Assembly: GCF_921293095.1 (NCBI RefSeq)
Contig: NC_060252.1
Coordinates: forward strand, 43,276,881 to 43,340,880
Direction of reading: 5' to 3'
Length of the DNA: 64,000 bases
From: Ischnura elegans
Lineage: Eukaryota; Arthropoda; Insecta; Odonata; Coenagrionidae
The position numbers and the translations under genes were made by a program. Shown here piece by piece: positions 60,795-64,000 of the stretch (the first letter of the stretch is position 1; each line of letters starts with the position of its first letter). A model generated the notes under the pieces. The model worked only from the letters and a program-made list of their open reading frames with translations, had not been told where the DNA came from and did not search any database.

Positions 60795-60929
60795 TGTAAA
60801 AACTCTTCTCGGGATACCGCGCGGGTAAGATTATATGATAGCCGTGAGAATGGGTAGCGAGTCGGTACCCGAAACGTCGGCGCTCTCATATAATCTTACC
60901 CGCGCGGTATCCCGAGAAGAGTTTTTACA
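60795..60929. repeat. Perfect 44-bp inverted repeat with 47-bp spacer
   Basis: 60795-60838 and 60886-60929 are exact complements (core cgggataccgcgcgggtaag). The spacer contains gggta...tacccgaaacgtcgg, which resembles the GAAAC/GTC half of a hammerhead motif. Confidence 0.85.
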
Positions 60930-62002
60930 TGTTGTTCGCCGGGAAAGTGTTAAATATTACACAACAAAAATCGGCTTTATCTAGTGTGGGTTTCGACCCA
61001 ATCGGGGGGTTGTAGCCCCCTTAGCCCCTCCCATAGATCCGCCACTGCATGTGGCCATCAGCATAAATTCATTAACCAGGTAGCGGCCCTGATGACTTCT
61101 GTGCTTCCGCCGACCTTGGCCAGTCGGCCACTAGGAGCTTTACACAGAATCTTCGGCTTCTCTGACATTCTCCATTGACTCGAACTGCGGCCTCTTATTT
61201 TGCTTTCGTTAAACAGAGGCATTAAATCGTTGACACGGTCTCGCTTATCAATAGCAACTGGATAATCCGGGTCAGATCGGTTATGCGACCCCTACACATG
61301 CTTGGGTAATTAATTATAAACATTCAGTCGGTCAATAACCACTCTTAAAAGAGATATGGCCAGGACAAGGTTAAGAGCATTGCGAAAAGCAACACGATCA
61401 AAACCTATCACCGAGTATGACCTTCTTGCTGTAACTTGAGTGATGACTCCGTGTTCGAATGAAGACTAGAGACGGAGACGATATTAAATATGCCAAATAA
61501 AACTTTCGATTCTCGTTGTCAGAATATGAATCACAATCGTCTTATAAGTTATCGATTGAGAGCACCATTATTAGGGGTGATTCAGCTTTTCATGGCTGAA
61601 TATGAGTGTTATTGTCTCATTCATCACATTACGCATAACAGCTGCCAATGGACCCCTACCTTAACATAGAATTACCTTAGAGATATCCAAACCTTGGAGA
61701 AAATTGCATGAAATTTAATTAAAATTTAATCCATTATCGATGGTTAAATGACGATGTCTATTTACACGAGTTAAAATCATGATGGGTTCGTTCACTAACT
61801 TCCTTTTACCGTCGGGAGACTTGGAGTTTGAAAAATTAAGGAACCCATCACGCGGGATTTGGAAAAATACTCAATCCACCAAACATCTTGTATGACTGGA
61901 AAACAGAGTACCATTTCAATAGGCAGGGAACGACTACTTGCGCGAGGAGCAAAATATAAACTGAAATTGGTGAGCAAATTCGGAGCAAAACATTCCCTCA
62001 GA
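60930..62002. other. No gene seen
   Basis: Contains a lone MITE end near 61002-61049. Short frames only. Confidence 0.4.
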
Positions 62003-62235
62003 TAGTGGCGTAACTATGGGGGATAGATCCCCCCTAAAGGCCCAGAGAAAATAATATTTAAAACTATTGCCTAGTTTTTACATATAATAACTTCATTTGC
62101 CTTAATTTTAAGATCATTTATTAACATCATGGCAGTGAGACGAGTCACAAAACCCCAGAACTCTCGTTGCCAAAGGGGGGTCGCACCCCCAGGCCATTCC
62201 ATCCCCCCCAAAGCATATACCTAGTTACGCCACTG
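62003..62235. mobile_element. 233-bp hAT MITE with 8-bp target duplication
   Basis: TAGTGGCGTAACTA at the left (first base mutated from the usual C) and the complement CAGTGGCGTAACTA at the right. CCCTCAGA is perfect on both sides (61995-62002, 62236-62243). Subterminal runs of C and G are typical of this MITE type. Confidence 0.88.
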
Positions 62236-62540
62236 CCCTCAGATAATGTGAAAATTTTCCAACGCTTGACGCCGTGCCATAGAAGAAAAGAATACGAGTT
62301 ATATTGAAGAAAACAGAACGTAGAACGGAAAGATATAACAAGCCGTTCTTTTCTCGGGCTTTATGGAATAGCAACCATTTTGTGGTTCTTGATTTTCATC
62401 TCTACCCTCGCAAGAACGATAAAAACCAAGTTTCCTTTTTTTGCTTGAGTTATCTCCTTTATTTCTTCCTAGTGTTTCCGGTATTTGATACTTACCTCGC
62501 ATGGATGAAGTTAAGTTCTTCGCTAACCATCTCTGTCCAC

Positions 62541-62972
62541 TTAAGGGCGATTCCACGCGTCACGGACTGACCGTCACAATGATTTTTGAACTTTTAAGAG
62601 CACTCGTAACGCGAACGGACTGACATACAAAACTTTTTCAAGTTCCAAATTGCTGCACAACGGTGTGAAGTTTAACTTTGGTTGATACACTACTTTGTCT
62701 TGAAAAATACAGGACTTACGTGACTTAAAATTCACTGTCACGGACTGACAAAAATGAAACGAACTTTCAGCTCAGAGTAAAACCTCTAAGGTTTGCTCTA
62801 AAACAAAGAGTGATCAGAGTTTCAGTAAAATACATCTCAGAACACCAAATGCAAATTTCATAATGCTTCAAAGCCCATTACAATAACTGATTTTACAGAG
62901 GAGTAATTCCTCTTGAAAAGCATCGTCACGGACTGACCAGAAATGTCACGGACTGACTTTTGTGATTCCCTT
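62541..62972. mobile_element. MITE-like block with repeated GTCACGGACTGAC
   Basis: The 13-mer occurs exactly at 62559-62571, 62737-62749, 62925-62937 and 62945-62957, with a near copy aacggactgac at 62614-62624, all in one orientation. Outer ends AAGGGCGATTCCAC and the complement AAGGGAATCAC suggest a decayed terminal repeat; TTAA precedes the left end only. Confidence 0.55.
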
Positions 62973-63490
62973 CTGGTATAAATTTATTCACTGCCAAAAA
63001 ATTTTACAAAATAACTTATTTAATTCAAAATAAACAAAACAAATTTGTGCAAAAACTCTTAAAATCATTCAAAATAATGAACGAACCTCGAAATAGAAAA
63101 AATTATTAATACAGTGGCCATAAAAATCAATTAGCGAAACAGGTGTTTTTTGCGCGTTGATGACTCATTAAATTTAGTATGTGTCTAAAAACTGTGGTGA
63201 GCACATAAAAAATTTCTCTTATCAGAGACACACGCGACTCATGCTAGTGTCAGCACTTAATAACGAAAGTCTAGACTTTATAGCACAAATTTTGATCCAT
63301 ATCAGAGCCTCCAACCACTTTTTTATTTAACCAGTCAGTATGACATTTACGTGGAATTGCTCTTAAGCATTCTATGGAGGTGTACTTGCCCTGTAATCTC
63401 GTGTGTTTCATTGAATGGTGCATACTGGGGAGGGGTCTCACACCGCCCGAACCCAGTCCACATCTTTTAGAGCGATGAAATGCACATTTA
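62973..63490. other. No gene seen
   Basis: AT-rich spacer; the minus frame at 63516-63271 runs into the LINE 3' end and is unassigned. Confidence 0.4.
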
Positions 63491-63560
63491 GAGTCTATCT
63501 GCATACTACCCTGCAAGCTACCTCTGTAAACGTCTGGCAGGAGATGTAAGGATAATATCC
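63491..63560 (-). mobile_element. Orphan LINE 3' end
   Basis: gagtctatctgcatactacc ctgcaagctacctctgtaaacg matches the tail of the LINE at 52656 (tatctacatctacataatac, ccctgcgagccacctc). No polymerase frame beside it, so a very short 5'-truncated insertion or a decayed one. An inverted fragment, aggtggcttgcagggt, lies at 63614-63629. Confidence 0.6.
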
Positions 63561-64000
63561 GTTCAGCTGGAACTAGTTCATTGCATGCGGGTAAAAATTG
63601 ACCACCTGCCTTGAGGTGGCTTGCAGGGTCTTACGTGAAAGGAGACAAAAATAACATTATTTATATCAGAGGCGACAAAAAAGTGACGAGAATGTGTTGG
63701 TGGAGTCTGTAAAAAGTGCGGTTAGGAAAATCATTCGGGCATTCTATTTGAATGCAAGAATGGATGATTGGCTAAAATGGGAGTTGAATTTATTTGTTAA
63801 TATAACATGTTAAATGTATTACTCCACATCATATTGTAAGAATTAAATAGTCTAATGACAAACAAATTTTTTAAATCGTTCAGAGTTCATAATTGTTCGC
63901 GTAATTTTATTGCCCCAATATCATTTTAAGTGTGTTTAACAATGATAAAAAGGTCGAAAATGTATTAGCCTGGACGTAGAGGTATTTAAAAATTATATAT

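Overview
The window is AT-rich, intron-bearing and dominated by nested transposable elements, so it is a eukaryotic intergenic region. The repeat content points to an arthropod, probably an insect: a tRNA-Gly-derived SINE, CR1/L2/Jockey-type LINE tails, a Penelope-like element, a P-type transposon and hAT, Harbinger and Tc1-like MITEs. No species can be named from sequence alone. Nothing bacterial, no rRNA and no CRISPR array was seen.

Layout. (A) 1-10600 and 25336-35942 are two nearly identical copies of one segment (offset about 25335 to 25342). Each carries the same minus-strand gene: four coding exons encoding a 140-residue secreted protein with ten cysteines. The gene is followed in + coordinates by old LINE fragments and one perfect-TIR MITE. 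(B) 10601-23782 is a non-coding composite satellite. A roughly 4-kb unit (head, array of ~315-bp monomers, tail) occurs twice in full, plus a third head that is cut short. Three DNA transposons sit inside it. Each leaves an exact target-site duplication that can be read against neighbouring uninterrupted repeats: a 1319-bp TIR element (TA), a 1003-bp Harbinger-like element (TAA) and a 1922-bp P-element fossil with a broken THAP domain (8 bp). (C) 23783-25335 is a short unassigned stretch before the second A copy. (D) 35943-64000 has no convincing host gene. It is a graveyard of elements: two 5'-truncated LINEs, a LINE endonuclease pseudogene, a long decayed transposon-associated ORF, two 657-bp copies of one MITE, three hAT MITEs with 8-bp target duplications, a Penelope-like pseudogene interrupted by one of them, and a perfect 44-bp inverted repeat.

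The arrangement A-B-A-D, with A ending exactly where the satellite unit begins, fits a tandem duplication of a ~25.3-kb [B+A] block whose first B lies left of the window. An assembly artefact (haplotypic duplication) is the main alternative. The only functional genes I can support are the two copies of the small secreted-protein gene.
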